A stretch of 64,000 bases of DNA. It comes from Aphanomyces cochlioides. Lineage: Eukaryota > Oomycota > Saprolegniomycetes > Saprolegniales > Verrucalvaceae. The notes beneath the pieces are model-generated. The model was not told the DNA's origin. It ran no database searches and was given only the letters and a program-made list of their open reading frames with translations. The number at the start of each line of letters is the position of its first letter. Within the stretch, counting starts at the first letter, position 1. A program made the translations under genes and the position numbers. Location: NCBI GenBank assembly GCA_019828595.1, contig JAHQRK010000010.1, positions 992,001 to 1,056,000 of the forward strand. Reading direction: 5' to 3'. Below are positions 1-11,547 of the stretch, in pieces.

Positions 1-62
1 TATCTTTAACGTACATGCTAGTGCAAGCAGTGCAGATTCATTCTAACACGCAGAGATCTTTT

Positions 63-3000
63 TCATTTTGGAGTCTTTGTTCCCACGAGGATTTCGCCGT
101 GGTGCCTGTCGATTTTTTTCATGGTCGTGGAATACGTCAAGGGATTTTTGATGAATTTAAAGGTAAGACGCCGCCCTCGTCGGGCTTCAAATGATATTTC
201 GTCGGAAATTTTAATCAACAATTCACGGCCACAGATTTGCCGGAACCTGATCAAAGTCGCCATGTTAGATTGCCCTCTGGAGCGACTTTCAGTCGAAACG
301 ACGTACCGCTTTCGAAGAGCAAGTGCAATTTCCGACTTTTGATGCACATTGTACATGAGTCCAACGCCGTCGTGGATGACATGGATGAAGAGATAATTGT
401 CGTGGAACGGGCTCAGTGACAACTTGGCCAAATCCGTGATGGGAATCAGGCGGCGTTCCTTTGGACGATCGATCCGTGGCGCTTTGATGTTGTGGAGAAA
501 AGTTTCCCCGATCAAAAGCAGTCGTGCTTGTGGTACAAATCTATTGAAGAACTTGTCATGCCAAGATCGTCTCAGTTGATCAATGTACCGCTCGTTGACT
601 TTGATGGTATGGCCAGCAAAAAGCACTTGGCGCTCGTTGGCGGCCGTGAAGAACTTTTGGATGTGTGGATGGTTGACAAGCCCCAAGTAATCTCCAACGT
701 ATTCACGGTCGAGCGTGTCTCGGCGACGTTTCTTTTGCCCAAAGAGCCTAGAGGACGTCAAGTTCCCCAGCTTATAACGCTCTTACTTCTCAAATTCTGT
801 CCGAATGCCCAGCATGGCTTGATAACAAGACTCGAGTAATGATGGCGGCATCGTCGCTCGAACTTGATACCCTCGCCAACGAGAGCTGACGATTTTCACC
901 GCATTTTTTATCAAGCGAAGACGACGCACGGCAGCATTTCGCTTGACGAAACTCGTTGCAAAGCTCACTCGGTTAAACTCCTCGTCAAGTGCCAAATGTT
1001 TGTGAAATCGCGTCGTGTCTGGGAGAACTTTATCGGCTAGACCGTGCCACGATGCATACAACCGCGCCGAGTCTTCCTTGGCAATCTTATCTCGTCGCAA
1101 GCGTTGCTACACAAGGAAAGAATAGATCATCGAACCCACCGTGCAAACCCCACCTGAATATTGAGCAAGACGGCTTCGTACCGAGCAGTGACATCATTGT
1201 ACACATCCAAGTACTTCAAAAGTCGCAAACGAACCTGCGCTTCCATCTTAGGTGGTGCAAGAAATCAAATTCTATACCAAGCGTCGTTGCCATGCAGCTT
1301 GGATGACTTTGGCGATTTGCGGGAGCTTGTCTTGACGGAGACGCTCAAGTGAAAAGAGGGCCGTTGGGTGCTTGATGAAGATTTTATTCAGGCCGAGGGA
1401 AAAGCCCCCAAGAGAGTCTTTATCCTGCTCAAATGGCAACATCCTCGTGTCAGTTGGATCAACGGCCTTGGAGTTATTCTTTGCTGCCAAATGTGCCTTG
1501 TAAATCTCGAGCGGAGTCATTGTCGTCTGTGTACTCCCGACTGGTTGCAAGCTTGGAAGAACGCCAATGTCATCCGCCATGAGCAACTCAACTGTCGCTT
1601 GGCGCTACAAAAATCCTCAGCCAAGACAGCTTTCAAGACGCACCAGCGAGCATTGCTTTGGCGCTGGCCACGTCGACGCGGAGAGGATTTTATATCGATG
1701 GAGGAACGTGGCGTACGTTTCGCGGTAGCAAAATCCCGCACGCCGCATGCGGACATTTTCGACAAGTCCCAAGCATCGAATTTGCGCCGTGACGAGATCT
1801 TTCTCGACCAAGCGTGGTGCTTTCTTTTCATTCGGTTTGATGCATCTACGCAGTCGCCATGGTTGTGAGTTTCCGTGATGTCAACTTGCTTTGGAATGTA
1901 CCGAATGTAGTGCGGATTGCAAGCTTTGAGCCCTTGGAGAAGCGCACTCACTTGATTTCGAAATTGAGTCGACGTCGATGGTGGCCGTTTCAATTTATCT
2001 CGCTCCGACCGCGTTTCAAGTTGAGCCAAACTTTGGACAAAAGCATGCTTGGACGATTGCAAGACGGTGGCCAATTCCATGACGAACGAATCCACGTTTG
2101 CATCGGCAAAGCCTCGAATATCATACTCGACGGTGCCTAAAATGCGCAATGGAAATCCATGTCGGCGTCCATTTCTGCATTACCGGCATAATGACGGACG
2201 CTGAAAGTACTGCCTTTCATGCGCGACTTGATGAAGTGCGCGTGGGACGAATATGTTTCATGGAAGCGATGCATCAAGACATCGACGGACGTTTGAGAGA
2301 TCGCGCATTGTTCATCCAGCAGTGGAAACATCCCTGGCATTTTTGGATCCTCAATCAAGTCGCAGACGATCTACGCCAAGTTAGACAAAGCTCCACGGCA
2401 GCGAAGGAAGACCTGGTTGTTGAAATAATCGATTTGGATCCACGCAATGCCTTCGCGGGCATATTCAGCCTGCTCTGCCTCGAGCGTCTGGGCGATAAAC
2501 AATTGCTGGAGCATTTCATTGACGTAGTTGATGCACAACTGCTCAAATGCGTTCTCGTCCAAGATTTCAAAGCCATAAATGTCCAAAATGCCCATCGTTT
2601 GCGACGCCTCTTGGCTTGTACGAACGCCACGATTGATTGTATCGACCAGCCATGAAAAGATGCTCTGGTACAGCCACCGAGCCAAGCTCTGCATCATTTT
2701 GACTCCTATCCAAGCTGTCAACGTGTCTGTCGGCTCGAATACTCGAACCTTGCGCTGCTGTCAATGGAACGCCCATGTCCGTTTGGTTGATTGTGAGCGT
2801 TTTGACCGTCATCAAGTCTTCCAAACTAGCGGCGGAGACGCCAAGCAGCTCAGCAGCGACGTCCAACGACGCTTTTGACGCAGGCTAGACAGAGGTCATC
2901 ATTGCTGAGCCCCCGAGCGACGAATTACCTTGATAGCGCAGCTTGGATTGTGATTCTCGTCGACTTGCGCGACGAATTCAACGTTGCCGAGGTGAAGAAT

Positions 3001-3846
3001 GGCCGCCAATTGCTGGAATACCATGCGCTGATCTTCAGCGGAAATGCCCACGGCGAGCATGTGGTCTGCCAACTCCTTGTACGCTTCCTTTGGATCATCG
3101 ATGCCTGGAATCGCGGATCGATTCTCATGGTGGAGGAATGCAAATTCGGCCGCGCCTTTGTTTTCCACCTTCCAATGCGCTTTGTCCTCCGCAGAGGCGC
3201 CAGCTAGCATGTAGTAGAAGCAGTGAAAGTTGCTCTCGCCTGCGGCTTGCGTCACGACGCGGTTCTGCTCGAGCAAGTAATTGTGCACGAATCCCCCGAC
3301 GACGTGACCGCTCCAGTTCATCTGGAGGAGCATGTACTTGCCAAAGCGCGACGAGTTATGGTTTCGAATCGTCTGCGCGTTGCCAAATGCTTCCAAGACT
3401 GGATTTGCATGCTCCAGCACGCGGTGGACGGCATCGACGACGTGATCGCTCGCCCGTTTCGACTTGACATGGCGCGTCGTGCTGCAGCTCATGGTGGCCA
3501 AGTAATGCAAGACATGTTTGGACGTTTCCGTCTTGCCGCTGCCGGACTCGCCGCTGATCAAGATGCACTCGTTCGTTTGAAAATGCAGCATGTGGGCGTA
3601 CGCGCTCTCGGCAATGGCAAACGGATGCGGCTCGTTCTCGTGGATCGCTCGCCCTGCAAAGCAGTCGACGTCGTCGTAGATGGATCGCCCCGTTTTGCCT
3701 CGCGCGAGCAGTTTGTACGGGTTGAGCGCGACGAGAACCGGCCCGATGAATGTGTAGATGGCGTCCTCCTCGTACCGAGTGACTAGAGCCTCCACGACAT
3801 GCTCTTCGTCGACATCCGAGAGCAAAACGAGGTCGTGGACGGCCAT
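63..3846 (-). CDS. Class I unconventional myosin heavy chain (motor, IQ-like neck, TH1 tail)
   Basis: Actin-based motor that links membranes to the cortical actin network. The ATG at 3846 opens directly into the motor domain, with the P-loop GESGSGKT at about residues 99-106, the switch I region NHNSSRFGKY near 3360, the switch II region LDIYGFE near 2570, and the actin-binding segment TQFRNQVSALLQ near 1960. A converter-like stretch (LNKIFIKHPTALFSLE) lies near 1370, followed by an IQ-like neck at about 880-930. The last exon (to the TGA/TAA boundary at 63) matches a myosin TH1 lipid-binding tail. No SH3 domain is visible. The gene has several exons separated by short introns, so the frame changes repeatedly. 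The lack of coding potential upstream of 3846 and the immediate match to the motor N-terminus support this start, but a short upstream exon cannot be excluded. Confidence 0.88.
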
Positions 3847-4084
3847 CCCTCGTCTTTACAATCGGTTTCGCCGGTTGTGACCATGAAACCGCTGCAGTTA
3901 CAACCACGTCCAAGTGTTTTTAGCCGGTGGTTCAACGAATCCGACGTCGTACTGCAGGGGACGAGAAATGCAAGTGACGCCAGACAAAGATAGTCATGGA
4001 CACGCGCGTGTGATATTTCACAATTTGTAGCGCTTCGAAATCTACACCGTACCGGCGCGCACGAGATTCGCCTTTGTCGAAGCG

Positions 4085-4507
4085 TTACTTGCGCCACGCC
4101 AAGTCTGTTTTTACACTGTAGTCGTCGTCGTTCGTGGAACGAAAGCTCTCGTCCGTGTTGATTGGATTCGGCGACAACGTGGCAAAGCCATGCCGATGCA
4201 CGGTGAACGCCCGCGCGGCGCTTTCCGACGTGTAGATTGGATTTTCCCTCTTCGTTTTGCTAAAGCGAACGTCGGGGCATGTCATGATACAATGCGCGCT
4301 GGCCACCACGACCAGCCCAAAGGCAAACACCAGCGAGCCCATGAGAGGAAACATCGCGGCGTCCGAGAACATCGCTTTCATCGTACTCTTCACGCGGGGC
4401 GACATGAGCTCGTTGAGGTTTCGGTCCAACCGATTTGTGAACTTCCCCCCCGTGTTCCCCCTCGACTCCCCCTTGGTTCCTCGTCCCAGCTCCAACTGAG
4501 GGGACAT
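4085..4507 (-). CDS. B12D / MLRQ (NDUFA4)-like small membrane protein, divergent copy
   Basis: A small protein with one hydrophobic segment (about residues 50-70) preceded by MFSDAAMFPLMG and followed by a CPDVRFSK motif. These correspond to WFSDPATYPIIG and SPDVxxSKEKR in two closer relatives at 21620-21916 and 23356-23655, so all three belong to one family. Members of the B12D/MLRQ family are mitochondrial inner-membrane proteins associated with respiratory complexes. The open frame begins at ATG 4507 (140 aa); an internal ATG at 4405 would give 106 aa, nearer the usual size. The ending NPINTDESFRS is also related to the NPITREAEYQ ending of the other two. This copy is the most diverged. 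Confidence 0.6.
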   Translation of the reverse strand: MSPQLELGRGTKGESRGNTGGKFTNRLDRNLNELMSPRVKSTMKAMFSDAAMFPLMGSLVFAFGLVVVASAHCIMTCPDVRFSKTKRENPIYTSESAARAFTVHRHGFATLSPNPINTDESFRSTNDDDYSVKTDLAWRK

Positions 4508-4626
4508 GGAGGAAGTCGAGGGGGAAACGTCTAGCCCTTCCTGAAGATTGTTGGGGGATGCAAGAACTACAAGGGGAAATCAATGGGGGGTGGAGTTTAT
4601 TGGCGGGGGGCTTCTCTATCTGTGGC

Positions 4627-7600
4627 TTACTCGCCTTGATGTGGCTTCACAACGCGCTTGAGGCGTTCGATCTGCTCGTCTGTGGTCATATGCAAGCCTT
4701 GCGCTAGTGTCGGGACGCGGTAGACCGTCACGTCGCCAGTGGCGTCGCCAACGACCAGGACGGGCGACGACGGGGCGAACGAAATGGCCGTGCAGGGGGC
4801 GTTTTCCTTGGGCACGTGCGTGACAATTGGATCAAGCACGGACTGCTCCAAGTCCCAAATTTCCACGCGGCCGTCTTCCGTCGCGCTGCCAAAGATCGTC
4901 GCGTGGTTCGGACACCATGCGATGGCATACACGCCGTGGGCTAAATCCACCTACGAGTTGACCACCTTGAGCCACAAAAATGAAGCACGACGACGCACCG
5001 AGCGGAACGTGAGCAGTTCCTGCGGCTCGGCTTGATGCCAGAGCTTGACTGTCCAGTCGGCCGAGCACGACAAGACCAATTCGCTCCAGAAGGGCGACAT
5101 GTGGATGCCGTAGACGGCGGCAGTGTGGCCGTAGTAGGTTTCCAAGTACTGCTCATTGTACGACACGGAGCACTTGTGAATATGGCCGTCCTCTAGATCG
5201 CAGTGAGTTGAAAGCGATCGACGGTGGCGCGTACCAGTGCCGACAAAGTAGACGCTCATGTCGTACGGCGCAAATTGAATCGACGTGCCGCTGGCTTGCC
5301 TTGCAATCACGCCGTCAATGCGGGCGGCGTCTGAGCCGACGAGCGGATTCGGCACGCGTTTCAATGTCATCAAGTCGACAAAGCTCAAGCCCTTCTTCAT
5401 GCTCCATTCTGTCACGCGGCCATCCGACGACACGCTCACGATGCTCTCACCGCGCTCGCTGCCTTTATGAACCCATTTCACCTGCAACAACGCCATCAAT
5501 TCCGTCGCGAGTTGGCGCTTTACCTGCCACACGACGTCGAGATGCGATCCCGTGTAGTTTTCACTCGTCAGAATCGGCTCGTTGCCGTCTTTCCGCGTGT
5601 CAAAGAGCGCAACGACGCCGTTGTGGAACCCAACGGCGAGTAGATTTGGATGCACGCGGCTGAAATCGATCGACGTGACGCCACAGCCGAGCGTGTAGAT
5701 CCTCTCGGGGTATTCTGGGTTCTTGAGCGACCAAAAGAGCACGAGGCCGTCGTGGACGTCGCCCGCATCGAATTGGCCGTACGCGACGGCCAGCAAGTCA
5801 TCGTTGACTGGATTCCAAGCCTACAACATCGCTTACCAATGGCTGTCGCGAGCTCTGTACCATGGAAGTGACGGTGCGACCCGTCGTGAGGTCACATGCA
5901 AAGCTCCACAGTCTCTCCAAGTCGGGGGAGAGCGACAGCATCGACGACGACGACGCAGTCAGTCGCGGGAAATCGCGATAGAGGACGTGGCGATCATGGA
6001 AGCGGTTCTGCTGCACGGCACGCTCAAGGATGCGCAATGTCTTGACGAGCGATGCCGACGCCAGGACGTCGCGGGTCTTTTGCTCAGCGATGACTTGCGC
6101 CAGGTCGACGTTGGTGTTGGCATTGGCGTAGGCATTCCCAGGCGCGTTCATGCCACCGCCATTGCCGACGCCGCCGTCGGTTGAATTCGTGCCGTCGGAA
6201 CCGGTGCTCGATCTGGACAAGTTGTCGCTGCTGCTGTTGTTGTTCCCCGCCGCGGCGTCCGACGACGACAGAGTCGCATTGGACGTGCTCCCGCCACCGC
6301 CGCCGCCAGGATTCGTGTTGGAATGCACGGCGCGGGATAAATTCGTGCTTGGATTGTTCGAGACAAGCCGCGATGCTCTTGAAAAGGCCGCCGACGACTT
6401 GGAATCTACAGAAGATGAGCTCTCCATGTCACCTTTGATGGGGATGCAACCGTTGTAGTGGTAATTGCTCGGTGGATTTGGCGTCGCTTTCTGCCGCGCC
6501 GACGGCTGCAGCGCGCGCTGTCTGGCTTTGAGATCGTTGAGAAGGTCCGCGCCGTCCGTCAAGAGCAAGCAGCCAGGTGACGCGAGCGACGCACGGACAA
6601 TGTCATCAACCTGCTTGGCGAGCTGGACATCCACGCTGTCGGCGGCATTCTCGGCGGCAGTTTTCAACTTGGCCGAGCTGCTACTACTGCTGGAAATCGT
6701 CGTTGGTGCCGTGGCCGCCGTCGTGGTTTCCGAGTCGTCGTGGTCATTGCCGCTGGCATCCTGGTCGTTCTCATGGCAGTCAAAGATATCCCAGCTCGTG
6801 GCGCTGCTGGCTGCATCACGCGTCGCGGGCGGCGCCGTCATGACTTCTTTGGTCTTTTGCGCCAGCTGCAGCGTCTGCGCGCGGTTCTCAACGTAGTTGT
6901 CGCTGCCGCGCTTGCTCGAACACATCTCCAAGTACTTTTTGTTCTTCGCCACGACTTGGCCATGCTCGGGTGTGTCCTGGCCGACGCAAATGCTCGCCGA
7001 GGAAAAGAGGACGATCGTCGGCGTCTCCGTGAAGCGGACGCTGACGAAGCCATCCAGGACGGCGGGAGATGCCGGCGCGGACGGCGGTCGCGATCCTGAA
7101 CTTGGACGTGAGCCTTCTATGCTAGAGCGCCTACGCCACTGCCCCATGAGCTCAAGAGTTGAAGGATGAAGTCCTACCGATCGCCGAGCGCTTTCATGTC
7201 GGCGTTGTCTGTGTGGTGGTCAAGGCCACCGACGGCAGCGAGACTCTCCGCCTCCGCGTCTGCGTTGTTGCTGTCCATCTCTAGTTTCTTCTTCATGGGT
7301 GGCGGGGCGAGGATCGCGTCGATCGACTTGGCGGAATCGGACGACGAATTGTCGTCCGAGAAGGCGAGCGACGCCGTCGACTGGTTGCCCGAGACGGCGC
7401 TGTTGGCGTCGCTCGCTTTGGCCTTCGGGGCTTTGGCCCTTGTGTTCTTGGACACGGTCTTTTGCTTTGTGTAGAGCAGCGACTGGGGCGTGACGTTGGC
7501 GCCGTCCAAGTAGACTTGGGTCGATGCACTGCCGCCGCCACCCGCTCCAGCTTGGGTGTTGCTGCTCACGAGACGACTGGAGGCGCCGATGATTCGCGAC

Positions 7601-7707
7601 GACGCGCCTGGTTCGTTCTTGGACACACGCGCGCGAGAGGACGACGTATTGGAGGCGATTTTCTTGGACGCATAGATGTTTTTCGACGACGCGCGCGGCG
7701 CACTCAT
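4627..7707 (-). CDS. DNAI4: Axonemal dynein intermediate chain 4 (WDR78 / IC138 homologue)
   Basis: Intermediate chain of the I1/f inner-arm dynein of motile flagella. The N-terminal exon (7707-7180) is Ser/Ala-rich and carries DGANVTPQSLLY, a motif typical of this family. The second large exon (about 7150-5800) holds low-complexity Ser/Gly/Asn stretches, then the conserved helical segment before the propeller (LRILERAVQQNRFHD). The WD40 propeller is read from 5796 to 4627 with diagnostic strings such as LVLFWSLKNPEYPERIY, GHIHKCSVSYNEQYLETY and LSCSADWTVKLWHQ, which fit WDR78 better than DNAI1 or DNAI2. The start is the first ATG in the N-terminal frame, at 7707. Several short introns interrupt the gene. 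Low-complexity insertions make it longer than average. Confidence 0.85.
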
Positions 7708-8613
7708 GGCCGAAAGGTCGCTGAAACTGCTCGCGACTGAGAGGAAACCAGTTGGAGCCAGCGAAGCGACTCTTTGCACATCGTGCAAAGCAACAAGACG
7801 ACCTCCATGGGACAGTCAAGCAAGGAATTGTCGTACACATGTCGGCAGTCCGAAATCTATGGCCGCTTCTGGCGACAAAGTTGCCGCGGCAGCGCGATCT
7901 TTCGCTCCCAGCTGCGCTCTCGAGCTCTTCCTTTCCCCCCTGAGCCTGCAACTCGCGTGGAAGGCTCGCTAGCACGGCTTTGAGGGCGTTGGAAAGCGGG
8001 AGACGGCGGCGGTGACGTTGCTGTTCCTTGTAGCTTGCGGTTCCGTGAACTTTCGGCGTTCGCGTGGAAGAAGCAGCGGCGGTGGTCAGGACCGACCAGG
8101 GTCTAGATGGATAGATCGTTGGACAGGAAAGGCAATGACTCGATCGAACATTCCTCGAGCGATGGGCGCTACTGTGGTCAGAAGGACCAAGTTGTAGCAC
8201 GATCCGCGTGTCTGATATTCCAGAATATCACCACGGGACACGTCGAGGAGCTGCACCTTGGTCGCCGCCGCTCGTTTGAGCTCCATCGCGCGTTTCCCGC
8301 GCTCTCCAGCGCGTCTGCGGTCGAACTGGCGCGCTGCAAGTGTCGGTTGAGCTCAATGTGGCGTTCTGTGGCTGTAGTGGGACGCCAGAGTTGCAGTGTG
8401 TCAATGAAGTACGGTAAGTGTAGATGTGCAAGGCAAAGCGCTCTCACTGGACTGCTTCGTTCGTTCCCCTCGATGGTTCAACGTCGAGTTGGTCCTTCCC
8501 AGTGCAGTAATATCATGGTCTGACCGGCAAGGATGTGCTGTCGAGCGATAGTGGCATGCGCGGCAGTGCCGAAGAGTCTCAGTTTGTTTGGGGCGGTTCA
8601 TGCAACCTCTGGA
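7708..8613. other. Gap between DNAI4 and the TPR gene, no convincing gene
   Basis: About 0.9 kb upstream of DNAI4. A minus-strand ATG frame at 8286-8086 (begins MELKRAAATKVQLLDV) could be a short coding exon or leader, but it has no recognisable domain and no clear continuation. Other frames are arginine-rich and look non-coding. It probably holds the DNAI4 promoter and 5' untranslated region. Confidence 0.4.
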
Positions 8614-9255
8614 TTAGACATTCAAGTCGACTTTCTTCCCGAGAATGCGCTGAAACGCGTCGTAGTGCGCATGGGCTCGAACCATCTCGCCCTGGCTCAC
8701 ACTCTGGACTGCAATCTTCCTCGTGAGCGGGGCGTCGCGCGGCGCCAATGCAAACGCGCGCTCGTTGGCTTCAATCGCTTCCCGCGTTCGCCCTAGAACG
8801 TCAAGCAGCTTGCCCCGATTCCTCCACGCGGAAGGATCGTTCGGCATGAATTGAAGCGCTTGGTCGCACGCAGCTAGCGCTTGGCGGTACTGTCCTCGCT
8901 TGGCCAAGACGGCGCTTCGGTTCAAATGCGCGGGGCCCAACGCCGGTTGAGTTTGAATCGCGTGGTCAAACTGTTGCAGTGCTTGGTCGAGTTTGTTGTG
9001 CGCGAGGAGCGCCAAGCCGAGTTCGTTGACGTGTTCATGCGTCGCTTGTCCCGTCAGGACGGCCATGCGTGCATACTTTAGGTGGTTGTCACGGTTCTCT
9101 TTGTTCAGTACGGCCATGTGAAAGTACGCCTAATGTGAGCCACACACTCAAAATCGACGAACGAGGGAGAAAAGGCTCACGTCTGAGTCATTGCCATGGC
9201 GTCCTGCTCGCGTCTCGAGATAGCTCCATGCAGCGGCGGCGTCTTTCGCTTGCAT
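8614..9255 (-). CDS. Small TPR-repeat protein
   Basis: Two exons give a protein of about 190 residues. The start ATG is at 9255, with an in-frame TAG a few codons upstream; exon 1 is 9255-9181, the intron is 9180-9130 (51 nt, GTGAGC to TTAG), and exon 2 runs to the stop at 8614. The join reads NDSDAYFHMAVLN in frame. The protein contains about four tetratricopeptide repeats with the usual signatures, for example KLDQALQQFDHAIQ, GQYRQALAACDQAL and GRTREAIEANERAF. TPR proteins act as adaptors in protein complexes; the partner cannot be told from sequence. The gene is divergent from the gene starting at 9771. Confidence 0.75.
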
Positions 9256-9770
9256 GAGGGAAGAAAGATCTCGCTATCAGTCGGCCGTGGAGCAAGTAGA
9301 CGGGGGAACACGAGCGCCATCGAGGTCGCTATAATTAGAACAACATGGCTGAAATTTTCACCAAGGAGCGCGGGTGTGGCGGGGAAAGAAACGAGAGAGA
9401 TATAGAACGAGTGGCGGCCATCAAGTCGCTTGCTTAGTTTGGGTAAAGACACAAGCTTCGGGCCAGCGTAAGTCACGCGCGAAAGTGTACTTAGCGCGCT
9501 GGCCTCATTCGATAAATGGCAGAGAACACGCCCGTTTCGAAAAGATCACTGGAAATTCGAACGACCGATGGACATGCACCATTCTCTGCCTCTGTGTGTT
9601 TCGCCATGGTGTAGAACAAGACGCTCGCCAAGACTGTTCTCTTTAGCACTGTGGAATTTTCCACCCTCGCCCACTCTGCCCACGATCCACAGCTCACAAT
9701 TCATCCTGCTCGCTCGACAGCAAGACACGACCACGCCGCGTTCGTACCACAAAGGCACAAAAGATTGACC
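9256..9770. promoter_or_regulatory. Divergent intergenic region between TPR gene and 9771 gene
   Basis: About 0.5 kb between two divergent starts (ATG 9255 on the minus strand and ATG 9771 on the plus strand). It must contain both promoters. I see no specific element I can name with confidence. Confidence 0.45.
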
Positions 9771-10649
9771 ATGCTCACCATGCTTGCATCCGACTCGGCC
9801 TACTTGGCCTCCCCCGCCTCGACGGCTTACCACAGCAGCAGCTCGCCGTCGTCGCCAGGACAAGCTTCAACCACAAGCAGCTCGGACGAACACCCGACAA
9901 GTCTTCATCACCACCACCACCACCTCTCGTTTCACCATACGACGTCGTCCAACAACTTTTCACACATGCTCGCGTCAGACTTGAAGACACTTCAAGGTGG
10001 TGATGTGCAGCTCTCGGCGTCGCAAGCCGTCCCTGCCGCTTCGTCGTCGGCGTTGCAACCTCCTGCGTTCCATGTCCCGCCTGAAATGAAGTGCCAATAC
10101 AAGACAGGCACATGCACCAACATGCGCACGACCAAGAAGAACGGCAAACTGCTCATGCTCTGTGAACTCCACCGCAAGAAGCAGAATGAGATCAAGAAGC
10201 GCAGTGACCGCAAGCAGAGCGCCATGCGCATGAACCGCCGTCTCGAGGCGAAGCATAAGGCCATGCTGGACGCCAAGCACAAGTCGCCGCACCATCCACA
10301 CCATCACAGTCATCATCCGTCGTTCAAACGCACGCCAAAGTTCGAAGAGTTGCTCTCTTGCGACCCCAATCAAGTCACGTGGGACTCTCACCACAGTCAT
10401 CCTGGCAGCTTTGACGCGCCGCCGCCGCTTGCTCTTCCTCGCGTCAACGTCTGGCGCACCAAGGACGGCATCGCCACTGGTCTTGGCAACGGGTTCACCA
10501 AGTCGTTCTCGTTCCCGAACCCGTTCTCGCCCGGCAGTGGTCAAATCTTTGACTGGAGTGCGCTTGCGCCTCCTTCCGTTGTCACAACAGGCGGCACGCC
10601 GCGCGGCAACGACTTGGCCATCCTCGAGTTCTTCCTGGACGACAACTAA
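9771..10649 (+). CDS. His/Ser-rich protein with a conserved Cys/basic motif, possible nuclear regulator
   Basis: Single-exon protein of 292 residues from ATG 9771; the open frame extends upstream to 9651 but without an ATG context that looks better. The N-terminal third is Ser/His-rich low complexity, including a run of six histidines. The centre has a compact motif with spaced cysteines followed by a strongly basic helix (CQYKTGTCTNMRTTKKNGKL, then LCELHRKKQNEIKKRSDRKQ). The cysteines and histidine could bind zinc and the basic helix could bind nucleic acid or serve as a nuclear localisation signal; this is inference. A second His-rich stretch follows, and the C-terminus ends in a conserved-looking acidic/hydrophobic tail (AILEFFLDDN). 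I do not recognise the family by name. Confidence 0.7.
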   Translation: MLTMLASDSAYLASPASTAYHSSSSPSSPGQASTTSSSDEHPTSLHHHHHHLSFHHTTSSNNFSHMLASDLKTLQGGDVQLSASQAVPAASSSALQPPAFHVPPEMKCQYKTGTCTNMRTTKKNGKLLMLCELHRKKQNEIKKRSDRKQSAMRMNRRLEAKHKAMLDAKHKSPHHPHHHSHHPSFKRTPKFEELLSCDPNQVTWDSHHSHPGSFDAPPPLALPRVNVWRTKDGIATGLGNGFTKSFSFPNPFSPGSGQIFDWSALAPPSVVTTGGTPRGNDLAILEFFLDDN

Positions 10650-10798
10650 GTAGCAGTAGCGGCGGCGGCCATCGGTCGTTCGTTCTTCATGTTCACACTC
10701 TAAAACTAAGGTAGTATTAAATTAATAAATTCATTCATGTACACTCTCTTCACATACAACACGACGACGGCAGCCGTGGCGCCGCCGCCGCAGCCAAC

Positions 10799-11547
10799 TT
10801 ATTCATAGTCATCAAAGTCGTCGGACGGAGGCATGGACAAGCGGCGGCGTTTTGCTGCTGGTTCACCGGTCGGATGGGCATGCTGTGCCCGCAGCAGGAT
10901 GAGCGCCAGCGTTGGATTCTGTTCGATTTCTTGGCAAAAGATGTCATCGTCAATGAGCACCGCCATGTTCTCGACGATGTGCTTGACGCATGAGTCTTTG
11001 AGGAACGACGCGTTGAACTTCTCGGCGGCGGAGAGGAGTTTCGTGCACGTTTCATTGGTAATGAGCTCCTTGGCGTGGATTTCACACAACTCTTTCAGCG
11101 GCCGCATGAGATATTGTTCCCCGAGGGACAGGAGGTCAATCAGTTGCTACGGACGAGTGAGATCCTGACAAAGTCGACGGCGAAAGACGTACGTTGGCGC
11201 TGAGTTTGGCCAAGTCCTGGACGCGGTTTGTATAGATGAACTCCAAGAGCTTGGCGACCATGTCGGGGGAATGATCGCGTATGATCACGGCGTTTTCTTC
11301 GCTTTCCTTCATGACGAGACCCGACTTGCCCTCTGCTGGAAACATGCACCGGAACACCTCGCACCGCGTCGTCAAGATACACTTGTGAGCGCGTAGAATG
11401 TCTTCGTTGGGTCCGACTTTGAGCACCACATCGCTGTTTAAAGAGCTCTGCGCAAAACATGAGAAAGCGAGTCCAAGTGGGTCGTACATTCAACATTCGC
11501 TTCATAGCTTGGAAAAAATCATCGTCTGTGACTTTGGGGGTCATCAA
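10799..11547 (-). CDS. BTB/POZ domain protein with BACK-like C-terminus
   Basis: Three exons followed in frame. Exon 1 (11547-11488) encodes a short leader; intron 11487-11448 (40 nt) joins RMLN to SSLNSDVVLKVG, the start of the BTB fold. The BTB domain includes the typical LRAHKCILTTRCEVFRCMF and LLEFIYTNRV segments. A second short intron near 11194-11149 joins LAKLSAN to QLIDLLSLGEQYLMRPLKEL, and the C-terminal exon is a BACK-like helical region (CTKLLSAAEKFNASFLKDSC). It ends with a basic cluster PAAKRRR, a probable nuclear signal, and an acidic tail. BTB proteins of this layout commonly act as CUL3 ubiquitin-ligase substrate adaptors; the substrate is unknown. Confidence 0.8.

Noticed and set aside
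63..761. Separate gene for the TH1-like C-terminal frame
   Set aside because: Its apparent start is not ATG, and it continues the myosin exon chain as the normal tail domain.
8086..8286. Minus-strand frame beginning MELKRAAATKVQLLDV
   Set aside because: Short, without a join to other exons; may be part of a leader.
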